The notes beneath the pieces are model-generated. The model was not told the origin of the DNA and did no database searches. It saw only the letters and a list, made by a program, of their open reading frames with translations. Made by a program: the position numbers and the translations under genes. A stretch of DNA of 54,341 bases, taken from Burkholderiales bacterium (GTDB lineage Bacteria; Pseudomonadota; Gammaproteobacteria; Burkholderiales; Burkholderiaceae_E). The stretch lies in NCBI GenBank assembly GCA_029977705.1, contig JAPOKJ010000021.1, positions 1 to 54,341 of the forward strand. Direction: 5' to 3'. Shown here piece by piece: positions 37,021-45,116 of the stretch (its first letter is position 1; each line of letters opens with the position of its first letter).

Positions 37021-37650
37021 ATGACCCCCCAGGCCCTGAGCCGGATCAAGGCGGCGCTCCTCCTTCTCTGCATGTTGCCGCTGGCCCGTCTGCTGGTGCT
37101 GGGGTTCAGTGACCGGCTGGGGGCCAATCCGGTCGAATTCGTGACCCGCTCGACCGGTACCTGGTCGCTGGTGATGCTGTGCCTGACCCTTGCGGTCACG
37201 CCGCTGCGCCTGTTGTCCGGCCAGCCCTGGCTGCTGCGCCTGCGCCGCATGCTGGGGCTGTTCGCTTTTTTCTATCTGTGCCTGCACCTGTTCACCTGGG
37301 TCTGGTTCGATCACTGGTTCGAGGTTCAGGCGCTGTTTCGGGATGTGTTCAAGCGCCCCTTCATCCTGGTGGGCATGACAGCCTTCCTGTTGATGCTGCC
37401 GCTGGCCCTGACCTCGAACAACGCATCGATGCGGCGCCTGGGGCGGCAGTGGTCGCGGCTGCACCGGCTGGTGTACGCGATCGCGGTGCTGGCCATCCTG
37501 CATTTCTGGTGGATGCGCGCAGGCAAGAACAACCTGGGCGAGCCGATGCTGTACGCTGCCCTGATGGTCGGCCTGTTGCTGGCCCGGTTGCCCCAGTGGT
37601 GGCGTCAGGCGCGTGGCAGGACGGATTCGTCGGCGAGCAGGGCTTCGTAG
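37021..37650 (+). CDS. msrQ: haem-binding membrane subunit MsrQ
   Basis: Encodes 209 residues with about six membrane helices. MsrQ takes electrons from the quinone pool and passes them to MsrP. Conserved histidines lie in CLHLFTW, SRLHRLVY and ILHFWWM. LLSGQPWLLRLRRMLGLFAF and GQWSRLHRLVY-like blocks (here LGRQWSRLHRLVY) are typical. It is 16 bp after msrP. Its last 46 bp overlap the 3' end of lysA on the other strand, with no terminator between them. Confidence 0.95.
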   Translation: MTPQALSRIKAALLLLCMLPLARLLVLGFSDRLGANPVEFVTRSTGTWSLVMLCLTLAVTPLRLLSGQPWLLRLRRMLGLFAFFYLCLHLFTWVWFDHWFEVQALFRDVFKRPFILVGMTAFLLMLPLALTSNNASMRRLGRQWSRLHRLVYAIAVLAILHFWWMRAGKNNLGEPMLYAALMVGLLLARLPQWWRQARGRTDSSASRAS

Positions 37651-38882
37651 GATTCGCGCCGCCGGATCACGGTGTAGCGGTCCTCATCGACCATTACCTC
37701 AGCGGCGCGCGGCCGGCTGTTGTAGTTGGAGCTCATCGACATGCCGTAGGCCCCGGCTGAGCGCAGGGCGACCAGATCACCGGGTTCCAGGCGCAACTCG
37801 CGGTCGCGCGCCAGCCAGTCGCCTGATTCGCAGACCGGGCCCACCAGATCGAAGCATTGCGAGGGCAGGGCGGGCTTGAGTTGCACCTCGCTGACGCCAT
37901 GCCAGGCTTCGTACAGCGCCGGCCGCATCAGGTCATTCATGGCGGCATCGATGATCGCAAAGGCCTTGCCCTGACCGGGCACCGGAGGCTGCTTGAGGTA
38001 TTCCACGCGGCTGAGCAGTACCCCGGCATTGCCGACCAGGGAGCGGCCGAATTCGAACATCAGCCTGCAGCGTGATCCGATCGGATGCCGATCGATACGC
38101 TGGAACAAGGCCTCGAACAGGCTCTGGCGTGAGGGTGGCACCTCATCCTGATAGGTAATGCCCAGGCCGCCGCCCAGATCGAGATGATGCAGGCGTACGC
38201 CTCGCGCCTCGATGGCTTCGGTCAACTCGAGCAACTTGTCCAGTGCCGCGAGAAAGGGCGACAACTCGGTGATCTGCGAACCGATATGGCAGTCGATGCC
38301 AACCACCTCGAGGCCAGGCAGGCTTGCCGCCAGTTCGTAGGCCGACAGGGCTTGTTCGTGGGCAATGCCGAACTTGTTCTGCTTCAGGCCCGTGGAGATA
38401 TAGGGGTGGGTCTTGGGGTCGACGTCGGGATTGACCCGCAGCGACACCCGGGCGCGCAGCCCCATGGCCTGCGCGCAGTCGCTGAGCCGGTGCAGTTCGG
38501 GGATCGATTCGACATTGAAGCAACCGACCCCGGCCTGCAAGGCGGCCTGCATTTCGGCAAGGCTCTTGCCGACCCCGGAGAACACCACCCGCGAGGGATC
38601 TCCGCCCACGGCCAGTACGCGGCGCAACTCGCCCAGCGACACGATGTCGAAGCCTGCCCCTTCACGCGCCAGCAGGTCGATGATGGCCAGGTTCGGATTG
38701 GCCTTCAAGGCGTAGCAGATCAGGACGTCGCGGCCAGCCGCGGCATCCCTGAATTCGCGGAAAGCGCCCAGGATGGCCGCCTTTGAGTAGACGAAGGTCG
38801 GGGTGCCGACGTCGGCAGCGATGCGTTGCATAGCCACCTTCTCGGCGAACAGGGCGCCGTTTTGGTATTCAAGCCAGTCCAT
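37605..38882 (-). CDS. lysA: diaminopimelate decarboxylase
   Basis: Encodes 425 residues. It decarboxylates meso-diaminopimelate to lysine with PLP. The PLP lysine lies in CYALKANPNLAI, the conserved glycine loop is HHLDLGGGLGI, and CESGDWLARDREL plus GAYGMSMSSNYNSRPRAAE complete the active site. The ATG at 38882 matches family starts (MDWLEYQNGALFAE). It is 7 bp after lptM on the same strand and converges with msrQ. Confidence 0.97.
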   Translation of the reverse strand: MDWLEYQNGALFAEKVAMQRIAADVGTPTFVYSKAAILGAFREFRDAAAGRDVLICYALKANPNLAIIDLLAREGAGFDIVSLGELRRVLAVGGDPSRVVFSGVGKSLAEMQAALQAGVGCFNVESIPELHRLSDCAQAMGLRARVSLRVNPDVDPKTHPYISTGLKQNKFGIAHEQALSAYELAASLPGLEVVGIDCHIGSQITELSPFLAALDKLLELTEAIEARGVRLHHLDLGGGLGITYQDEVPPSRQSLFEALFQRIDRHPIGSRCRLMFEFGRSLVGNAGVLLSRVEYLKQPPVPGQGKAFAIIDAAMNDLMRPALYEAWHGVSEVQLKPALPSQCFDLVGPVCESGDWLARDRELRLEPGDLVALRSAGAYGMSMSSNYNSRPRAAEVMVDEDRYTVIRRRESYEALLADESVLPRA

Positions 38883-38889
38883 GGAAAGC

Positions 38890-39102
38890 TCAGCTGCGTT
38901 TCTTGGTCGGATCGTTCGGGTCGGGCATGTACAGGGGGCCCCTTTGGCCGCAGGCGGCAAGGCCCGCCAGCAACGGTGCCAGGGTCATCCATCCGATCCA
39001 GCGGCGGCGGCTGTCCTGCGCACCGGTCGTTGCCTCGGCAGGCGACGCTGGCGTGCGGCCGGAAGCATGAACAAGGGGGACTGGCTCGCAGGTTGGGGTC
39101 AT
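38890..39102 (-). CDS. lptM: LptM/YifL-type small lipoprotein
   Basis: Encodes 70 residues. The diagnostic sequence GLAACGQRGPLYMPD holds a lipobox (LAAC, Cys at 51) followed by the invariant GQRGPLY of LptM, which helps mature the LptD-LptE lipopolysaccharide translocon. The signal region is RRRWIGW and a hydrophobic stretch. The chosen ATG at 39102 gives a long N-terminus; a downstream ATG at 38988 (codon 39) leaves too little positive charge. It lies just upstream of lysA and divergent from cyaY across 40 bp, a common arrangement. Confidence 0.85.
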   Translation of the reverse strand: MTPTCEPVPLVHASGRTPASPAEATTGAQDSRRRWIGWMTLAPLLAGLAACGQRGPLYMPDPNDPTKKRS

Positions 39103-39142
39103 GTCGGTATCATCCCGAACGAGGGATTGAATCGAGGATAGC

Positions 39143-39460
39143 ATGAGCGAACAGGGTTTCTTGCAGCGTTGCGAACGGGTGCTCGATCGTATCGAGGACC
39201 TGCTGGATGAGGCAGGCATCGATCACGATGCGGACCGGCAGGGTCATGTCCTCACCATCAGCTTCGAGGATGACTCCCAGATGGTCATCAACGGCCAGGC
39301 CGTGATGCAGGAGGTGTGGCTGGCCCATCGCGGTGGCGCCCATCATTTCAGGGACCGTGAGGGGCAGTGGGTGGACACGCGCAGCGGCGAGACCCTGTCC
39401 ACGGTACTCTCGCGCGCCGTCAGTGCCCAATCGGGTCAGGCAGTAGTGCTGTCGCTCTGA
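39143..39460 (+). CDS. cyaY: iron donor protein CyaY (frataxin homologue)
   Basis: Encodes 105 residues. CyaY binds iron and modulates iron-sulfur cluster assembly with IscS. The acidic first helix with RIEDLLDEAGIDHDADRQG and the beta strands GHVLTISFEDDSQMVINGQA and QEVWLAHRGGAHHF define it. Divergent from lptM-lysA, it converges on mrcA with a single base between the stops. Confidence 0.96.
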   Translation: MSEQGFLQRCERVLDRIEDLLDEAGIDHDADRQGHVLTISFEDDSQMVINGQAVMQEVWLAHRGGAHHFRDREGQWVDTRSGETLSTVLSRAVSAQSGQAVVLSL

Positions 39461-39461
39461 A

Positions 39462-41849
39462 TCAGAACACCTGGTTCTTGATCTGCTCGGCGTTCTCGCC
39501 GCTCGAGACGCCGCCCTCGGTGATGCCCACCGCAGATACCCCCTGGCCAGGCCGGGTCTCACTGTAGTAGTAATCGCCGTTGATCTGTACCACCCCGTTG
39601 GGTACCTGCTGCGGCACCTCGGGGCTGTTGCGCAGGGCCTTCTCCATGTACTTGATCCAGATCGGCAGGGCCAGACCACCGCCGGTCTCGCGATCGCCCA
39701 GTTTGCGGGGCGTGTCAAAGCCCACCCAGGCCACGGCGGCGATCTTGGGCGAGTAGCCTGCGAACCAGGCATCGTGCGAGTCGTTGGTGGTGCCGGTCTT
39801 GCCGGCCAGATCGTTGCGCTTGAGTGAGCGGGCCTTGGTCGCGGTGCCTTTCTGGACCACGTCGCGCATCATGCTGTCCATGATGAAGGCATTGCGGCCG
39901 TCGATCGCGCGCATCGACTCGTCACCGGCGTGGGAGGGTTGGGCCTTGGCCACCACCTGTCCCTGCTGGTTGACGATCCGGGAGATGAGGTAGGGATCGA
40001 CGCGAAAGCCGCCATTGGCGAAGATCGAAAAGGCGCCCACCATCTGCCATGGCGTGACGCTGCCGGCCCCCAGTGCCATGGTCAGGAAGGCGGGATTGCG
40101 CTCAGCCTCGAAGCCGAAACGGGTGATGTAGTCCTGGGCGTATTTCGGGCCGATGTTCTGCAGGATGCGGATCGACACCATGTTCTTGGACTTGGCCAGT
40201 GCAGTACGCATCTGCATCGGGCCCGAGAAGGTGCCGTCGTAGTTTTTCGGATCCCAGACCTGACCGCCGGTGAGTGCCGGATCGATGCTGATCGGCGCAT
40301 CATTGATGATGGTGGTGGTCATGAAGCCCTTTTCGAGGGCCGCCGAGTAGATGAAGGGCTTGAAGCTGGAGCCCGGCTGGCGGATCGACTGGGTGACGCG
40401 ATTGAACTTGTTCTGGTTGAAGTTGAAGCCTCCCACCAGCGCACGCACCGAGCCGTCCTCGGTATTGGCAGCCACCAGCGCCGATTCGACCTCGGGCAGT
40501 TGCGTCAGTTCGAATTGCTTGGGCTTGGACTCGGTGATCCGCACGATGGCCCCGGGGCGCATCTTGCGGTCTCCCTCGGCCTTCGGGGACAACGAATTGG
40601 CGACAAACTTCAAACCGGGCCCGGTGATCTCGATGGTGCTGCCCTTGCCGCGGCTGACCAGGACCCGGGCCGGGCTGGCCTCCAGGACCACCGCCGCCAG
40701 GAACTCTTCCAGATCGCCAGCCTCGCCGATGGCCGATTCGATCTGCTCCTCGGCCTTGGCGGCATTGGCCGCCAGATCGATGAAGCCCTCCGGACCGCGG
40801 TAGCCGTAGCGGCGGTCGTACTCGAGCACGCCCTGCTTGAGTGCCTCATTGGCCGCCGCCTGGTCCTGGGCCAGGATGGTGGTGTACACCTTCAGGCCTG
40901 CAACGTAGCTGTCTTCCTTGTACAGGTCGAAGGCGGCCTGACGGGCGATCTCCGCCACGTACGGGGCATTGACCTGGTAGTCGGTGCCGCTGGCGGCGTA
41001 CTTCAATTCCTGGGCCAGCGCCGCCTGGTAGGCGCTCTCGTCGATGAAATTGAAATCGCGCATCCGCTTGAGGATGTAGCGCTGGCGCTCGGTGGCCCGC
41101 TTGGGATTGACCAGCGGGTTGAATCGGGAAGGGGCCTTGGGCAAGCCGGCCAGCATGGCCGCCTCGGCCGCTGTGATGTCGGCCAGGGGCTTGCCGAAAT
41201 AGGTCTGGGCGGCCGCCGCAAAGCCATAGGCCCGCTTGCCCAGGAAGATCTGGTTCATGTACAGCTCGAGGATCTGCTCCTTGGTCAGTTGTTCCTCGAT
41301 GCGCAAGGCCAGCAGGATCTCGACGATCTTGCGGGTGTAGGTCTTCTCGGGAGACAGGAAGAATTCACGCGCGATCTGCATCGTGATCGTGCTGGCGCCC
41401 TGCTCCTTGCCCGATGACAGCAGGTTCACGCCCGCCGAACGGACGATGCCGATGAAGTCGACGCCTCCGTGCTCGAAAAAGCGTGCGTCCTCGGCCGCCA
41501 GGACGGCGTTCTTCATCAGATCGGGCACCTCGTTGATCTTGACGTAGGTGCGTCGCTCTTCGCCGAATTCCCCAATCAGCACGTTGTCGGCGGTGTAGAC
41601 CCGCAGGGGGATTCTCGGACGGTAGTCGATCAGGGAGTCGAGCGGGGGCAACCGGTCATTGGCCAGCAGCAGGGCCAGTGCCACGACCAGGGCGCCGCAC
41701 AGGGCTGCGGCAATCGGAAGGGCCGCCAGCACGCCCACGACGCTCACCCAACTGAACCCGCGCTGGTGCTGCCCGCCCGCCGGGCTGGAAAAAAGGGGGC
41801 GGGAGGGTACCGGGCATGCCGGACCGGAAATCGGGGAGTTTGGGGTCAC
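39462..41849 (-). CDS. mrcA: penicillin-binding protein 1A (bifunctional transglycosylase/transpeptidase)
   Basis: About 795 residues from a GTG at 41849. One N-terminal membrane helix (VSVVGVLAALPIAAALCGAL) is followed by the GT51 transglycosylase domain with EDARFFEHGGVDFIGI, QGASTITMQIAREFFL and KEQILELYMNQIFLGKRAYG. The transpeptidase domain follows, with SSFK (SxxK), SKN and KTGTT. It builds and cross-links peptidoglycan. The ATG at 41984 would lie upstream of the likely promoter (perfect TATAAT at 41899-41904), so a downstream start is preferred; no strong Shine-Dalgarno is visible. Confidence 0.95.
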   Translation of the reverse strand: MTPNSPISGPACPVPSRPLFSSPAGGQHQRGFSWVSVVGVLAALPIAAALCGALVVALALLLANDRLPPLDSLIDYRPRIPLRVYTADNVLIGEFGEERRTYVKINEVPDLMKNAVLAAEDARFFEHGGVDFIGIVRSAGVNLLSSGKEQGASTITMQIAREFFLSPEKTYTRKIVEILLALRIEEQLTKEQILELYMNQIFLGKRAYGFAAAAQTYFGKPLADITAAEAAMLAGLPKAPSRFNPLVNPKRATERQRYILKRMRDFNFIDESAYQAALAQELKYAASGTDYQVNAPYVAEIARQAAFDLYKEDSYVAGLKVYTTILAQDQAAANEALKQGVLEYDRRYGYRGPEGFIDLAANAAKAEEQIESAIGEAGDLEEFLAAVVLEASPARVLVSRGKGSTIEITGPGLKFVANSLSPKAEGDRKMRPGAIVRITESKPKQFELTQLPEVESALVAANTEDGSVRALVGGFNFNQNKFNRVTQSIRQPGSSFKPFIYSAALEKGFMTTTIINDAPISIDPALTGGQVWDPKNYDGTFSGPMQMRTALAKSKNMVSIRILQNIGPKYAQDYITRFGFEAERNPAFLTMALGAGSVTPWQMVGAFSIFANGGFRVDPYLISRIVNQQGQVVAKAQPSHAGDESMRAIDGRNAFIMDSMMRDVVQKGTATKARSLKRNDLAGKTGTTNDSHDAWFAGYSPKIAAVAWVGFDTPRKLGDRETGGGLALPIWIKYMEKALRNSPEVPQQVPNGVVQINGDYYYSETRPGQGVSAVGITEGGVSSGENAEQIKNQVF

Positions 41850-41898
41850 AGTGGTTCGGCCCGCGGGCCTGTCGTCTGCCGGTCGGCAGGGAGGGCAA

Positions 41899-41904
41899 AT
41901 TATA
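41899..41904 (-). promoter_or_regulatory. -10 box of the likely mrcA promoter
   Basis: On the minus strand this is a perfect TATAAT, 50 bp upstream of the GTG start of mrcA. No good -35 hexamer is found at 16-18 bp, so activity may need an activator or other contacts. It supports a start site for mrcA downstream of 41899. Confidence 0.5.
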
Positions 41905-42063
41905 TGTCGGCGCCCTGTCCGCCGGTCGGAAATTAAGTTAGTATGCAAGTGCTCACATAATTTGTGGAACATGACCGATTTCACGCAGCGGGGCGGGCAT
42001 GCTCAACGGTCGCTTGCCCGCGACAAATGGCCTGGCCGCGGGAGGCCAAAAGCGTCGAAAAGC

Positions 42064-42093
42064 TTTACAGTAGGCCGTGAGCCTTGATACGAT
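42064..42093 (+). promoter_or_regulatory. possible promoter of the pilMNOPQ operon
   Basis: TTTACA (42064-42069, five of six) and TACGAT (42088-42093, four of six) are separated by 18 bp. Transcription would start near 42100 and give an AT-rich leader of about 54 nt before the pilM ATG. Confidence 0.5.
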
Positions 42094-42153
42094 CTCATGT
42101 AGATTCCCAAAAATGCTCATAAATATTTAATTTTTAAAAGAAATTTGGGGTAA

Positions 42154-43236
42154 ATGAAGCTCTCCTTGCCGGCTTTTCTCAGTCGCAAAGTACCCCCTTT
42201 GGTCGGGGTAGACCTGAGTTCGTCCTCCGTCAAGGTGGTTGAACTGAGTCAGGGTGCCAAGGGGGACTATCGCCTCGAGGGCTACGCCATCGAGTTTCTG
42301 GAGCGTGGTGCGATCGCGGATGGTTCGATCGAGAAGCCCGAGGTGGTTGCCGCGGCCCTGGGGCGCGCCCTCAAGCGCTGTGGCACCAAGGCCAAGGAGG
42401 CTGCGCTGGCGCTGCCTTCTGCGGCCGTGATCACCAAGAAGATCATGCTGCCCAGCGGCCTGCGCGACGAGGACTACGAGATCCAGGTCGAGACCGAAGC
42501 CAGCCAATACATTCCCTTCCCGATCGAGGAGGTCAACCTCGATTTCCAGGTGATCGGTCCCTCGCCCAACAAGCCGGATGAGGTTGATGTGATGCTGGCG
42601 GCCTCGCGCAAGGAAAAGGTCGAGGACCGCGTGGCCATCGCCGAAATGGCGGGCCTGCGCGCCACCGTCATGGATGTCGAGCCCTATGTCGTGCGGACCG
42701 TTCTGGAGCACGTCTCCCACTTCCTGCCGAATCAGGGACAGGGACAGATTCTCGCCGTGATCTCGCTGGGCAATGCCGTTACCTCGGTCACGATCTCGCT
42801 CAATGGCCAGACGGTGTTCGAACGCGAGCAGATGTTCGGAGGCGGCCAGCTGACGCAGGACATCGTGCGCCTTTATGGCCTGACCTACGAAGAGGCCGAG
42901 CTGAAAAAGCGCAGTGCTGAACTGCCGGACAGCTATCAGTCGGACCTGCTCAATCCCTTCATCGAACAGGCCGCTGCCGACATCGGCCGGGCCCTGCAGT
43001 TCTTCTTCACCTCGACGCCCTACACCCGCGTCGACCGCATCATTCTCGCTGGCGGGTCGTCGATCCTGCCAGGTCTGGCCGACGCGGTCTCGCTCAAGAC
43101 CCAGGTGCCCTGCGAGGTCATCAATCCCTTCCAGGGCATGGAATTCGGCGAGCAGGTCCGTGAGCGTCAGATCCGCGTCGACGGCCCGGCCCTGATGATT
43201 GCTTCCGGCCTGGCCATGCGCAGGTTCGACCCATGA
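42154..43236 (+). CDS. pilM: type IV pilus assembly ATPase-like protein PilM
   Basis: Encodes 360 residues. PilM is an actin-like cytoplasmic protein that binds the N-terminus of PilN and links the pilus motor with the alignment complex. Phosphate-binding loop VGVDLSSSSVKVVEL lies at the start, and the adenosine-binding loop ILAGGSSILPGLADAV near the C-terminus. It is the first gene of pilMNOPQ, its start preceded by GGGG, and its stop overlaps pilN (ATGA). Confidence 0.96.
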   Translation: MKLSLPAFLSRKVPPLVGVDLSSSSVKVVELSQGAKGDYRLEGYAIEFLERGAIADGSIEKPEVVAAALGRALKRCGTKAKEAALALPSAAVITKKIMLPSGLRDEDYEIQVETEASQYIPFPIEEVNLDFQVIGPSPNKPDEVDVMLAASRKEKVEDRVAIAEMAGLRATVMDVEPYVVRTVLEHVSHFLPNQGQGQILAVISLGNAVTSVTISLNGQTVFEREQMFGGGQLTQDIVRLYGLTYEEAELKKRSAELPDSYQSDLLNPFIEQAAADIGRALQFFFTSTPYTRVDRIILAGGSSILPGLADAVSLKTQVPCEVINPFQGMEFGEQVRERQIRVDGPALMIASGLAMRRFDP

Positions 43237-43853
43237 TCCGGCTCAATCTCCTGCCTCACCGCGAGATGCGCCGCGAGCGGCGCAAGCGGGATTTCTATGG
43301 CGTCATCGGCCTGATCTCCATCCTGTCTCTGGCTGCCGTCGGCACCGTGTTTCTCGTGCTGAGCAACCAGCTCGACCACCAGCTGGGTCGCAACAGCTTC
43401 ATCGACAAGAAGAACGCCGAACTGGACAAGGAAATCGGTGAGATCAAGACGCTGGAGGCCGAGGTCGCCGCATTGAAGGCGCGCCAGAAGGCTGTCGAAG
43501 ACCTGCAGTCGGACCGGACACTGCCGGTGCATCTGCTCGATGAGCTGGTCAAGCACACGCCGGAGGGCATCTACGTCAAGTCGTTCAAGCAGGACGCTGG
43601 CAAGATCACCATTACCGGAGTGGCACAGACCAACGATAAGGTGTCCGAGTTGCTGCGCAATCTGGCCTACAACACCGCGTATCTCGAAATGCCCCAGTTG
43701 ATCGAGTCCAAGGCGGCGCCGGTCGATGCCAAGAATCCGAAGGACCCGCGTCGCATCTTCGAGTTCGGCATGGTCGCGTACATCAAGGGCCGGGCCCCCA
43801 ACAGCGGGGCCAAGTCGCCCGCGGGCGCAGCGCCCGCGAAGAAGGGGACCTGA
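43233..43853 (+). CDS. pilN: type IV pilus assembly protein PilN
   Basis: Encodes 206 residues. The short cytoplasmic N-terminus MIRLNLLPHREMRRERRKR carries the conserved LNLLP motif that docks into PilM. One membrane helix (about 22-45) is followed by a coiled coil and a periplasmic ferredoxin-like domain. It overlaps pilM by 4 bp and precedes pilO by 1 bp. Confidence 0.95.
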   Translation: MIRLNLLPHREMRRERRKRDFYGVIGLISILSLAAVGTVFLVLSNQLDHQLGRNSFIDKKNAELDKEIGEIKTLEAEVAALKARQKAVEDLQSDRTLPVHLLDELVKHTPEGIYVKSFKQDAGKITITGVAQTNDKVSELLRNLAYNTAYLEMPQLIESKAAPVDAKNPKDPRRIFEFGMVAYIKGRAPNSGAKSPAGAAPAKKGT

Positions 43854-43854
43854 G

Positions 43855-44589
43855 ATGGCCGGCAAGGACCTCAAGGAAGCCAAGGAAGGCATGGCAGCCC
43901 GGCTCAAGTTGCCCAAGTTCAATTTCAGGCTCGATCCCGAGGCGATCAGGCTTCAATTCGTCGGGCTGGGCGGCTTGCATCCTGGCCTTTGGCCGCCCCT
44001 CCCAAGGGTGGCCTTGCTGATGGGTCTTGTGGCGGTGTACGCCGTGGCGGCCTATTTCCTGTTGTGGAGCGGTCAACTCGACCAGATCGACAATGCCCGC
44101 AAGAAAGAGGAAGAACTCAAGGGGCAGTACACCGACAAGGTGAGGAAGGCCGTCAACCTGGACGCCCTGATCAAGCAGAAGGAACAGGTCCTCAAGTATG
44201 TGGGGCTGCTCGAGAAGCAATTGCCCAGCAAGGCCGAGATGGACTCCTTGCTTACTGAAATCAACAACGCAGGAATCGGCAAGGGATTGCAGTTTGAATT
44301 GTTCAAGCCCAGTGCCGTCGTCGTTCATGATTACTACGCCGAGCTCCCCATCCAGATCCGGCTGGCCGGCACTTTCCACGACATGGGCGCGTTCACCAGC
44401 GAAGTCTCCAACCTTTCGCGCATCGTCACGCTCAACGACATGAAGATCGAGTACGTCGAGCGTGCGGGAGGCCTAGTGATGGAGGCCACCGCCAAGACCT
44501 TCCGCTATCTTGATGCCGCCGAGATCGCACGGCGTCGTGCCGAGAAGGACGAAGCCGAGAAGAAGACGCCCGGAGCGAAAGCCAAATGA
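43855..44589 (+). CDS. pilO: type IV pilus assembly protein PilO
   Basis: Encodes 244 residues. A membrane helix (ALLMGLVAVYAVAAYFLLW) follows a cytoplasmic N-terminus, then a heptad-rich segment with KKEEELKGQYTDKVRKAVNL and the periplasmic domain with LPSKAEMDSLLTEINNAGIG, the PilO signature. PilN and PilO form inner-membrane heterodimers. The ATG at 43855 directly follows the pilN stop with AAGGGGA upstream. Confidence 0.95.
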   Translation: MAGKDLKEAKEGMAARLKLPKFNFRLDPEAIRLQFVGLGGLHPGLWPPLPRVALLMGLVAVYAVAAYFLLWSGQLDQIDNARKKEEELKGQYTDKVRKAVNLDALIKQKEQVLKYVGLLEKQLPSKAEMDSLLTEINNAGIGKGLQFELFKPSAVVVHDYYAELPIQIRLAGTFHDMGAFTSEVSNLSRIVTLNDMKIEYVERAGGLVMEATAKTFRYLDAAEIARRRAEKDEAEKKTPGAKAK

Positions 44590-45116
44590 TGCGTCGACTC
44601 CTGCCCTTGTGGTTAGTCCTGCCTCTGGCGGCCTGCGATGCGCCGCAGGACGATCTCGAAATCTGGATGAAGGAAACCCGGGCCTCGGTGTCACCTCCCA
44701 AGACCATCGTCGAAGCGCCCAAGAAGGTCGAGCCTTTTGCTTATTCACACAAGGATGCGCTTGATCCCTTCTCGCAGGCCAAGCTGACGGTTGCCATGGA
44801 TCGCGCCGGCAAGGCCAAGCAGAACTCGGGCCTGGCACCCGATGCCAAGCGCCCACGTGAAGTGCTCGAGAATTTCCCTCTCGAGAGCATCAGGATGGTG
44901 GGCCGGATCGCCGATGCCAAGGCCACCTCAGCGCTGCTGCAGGTCAACTCGGCGGTCTACATGGCGCGCGTGGGCAACTATGCCGGACAGAATTTTGGTC
45001 GAATCATCCGCATCGGCGACAATGAGGTCTTGATCAAGGAACTCGTCCAGGATGCATCAGGCGACTGGGTAGAACGAGAAGCCTCCCTGAAGCTTCAGGA
45101 AGGCGACAAGAAATGA
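44586..45116 (+). CDS. pilP: type IV pilus assembly lipoprotein PilP
   Basis: Encodes 176 residues. The lipobox LAAC (residues 14-17) marks an inner-membrane-anchored lipoprotein whose C-terminal beta-sandwich contacts PilQ. The segment FPLESIRMVGRIADAKATSA with ALLQVNSAVYMARVGNYAGQ is the conserved PilP domain. It overlaps pilO (ATGA) at the start and pilQ (ATGA) at the end. Confidence 0.95.
   Translation: MMRRLLPLWLVLPLAACDAPQDDLEIWMKETRASVSPPKTIVEAPKKVEPFAYSHKDALDPFSQAKLTVAMDRAGKAKQNSGLAPDAKRPREVLENFPLESIRMVGRIADAKATSALLQVNSAVYMARVGNYAGQNFGRIIRIGDNEVLIKELVQDASGDWVEREASLKLQEGDKK

Larger units (their letters stand above)
41850..42153. other. 304-bp divergent promoter region between mrcA and pilM
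   Basis: This gene-free stretch separates divergent mrcA and pilM and carries both promoters. The segment 42100-42150 before pilM is strikingly AT-rich for this genome. No gene is supported in it. Unlike the flanking coding DNA it has several A/T runs, consistent with regulatory DNA. Confidence 0.55.

Noticed and set aside
41849-41984. Longer N-terminus of mrcA beginning at 41984
   Set aside because: It would start upstream of the perfect TATAAT box at 41899-41904, and the added residues are unlike a PBP1A N-terminus.
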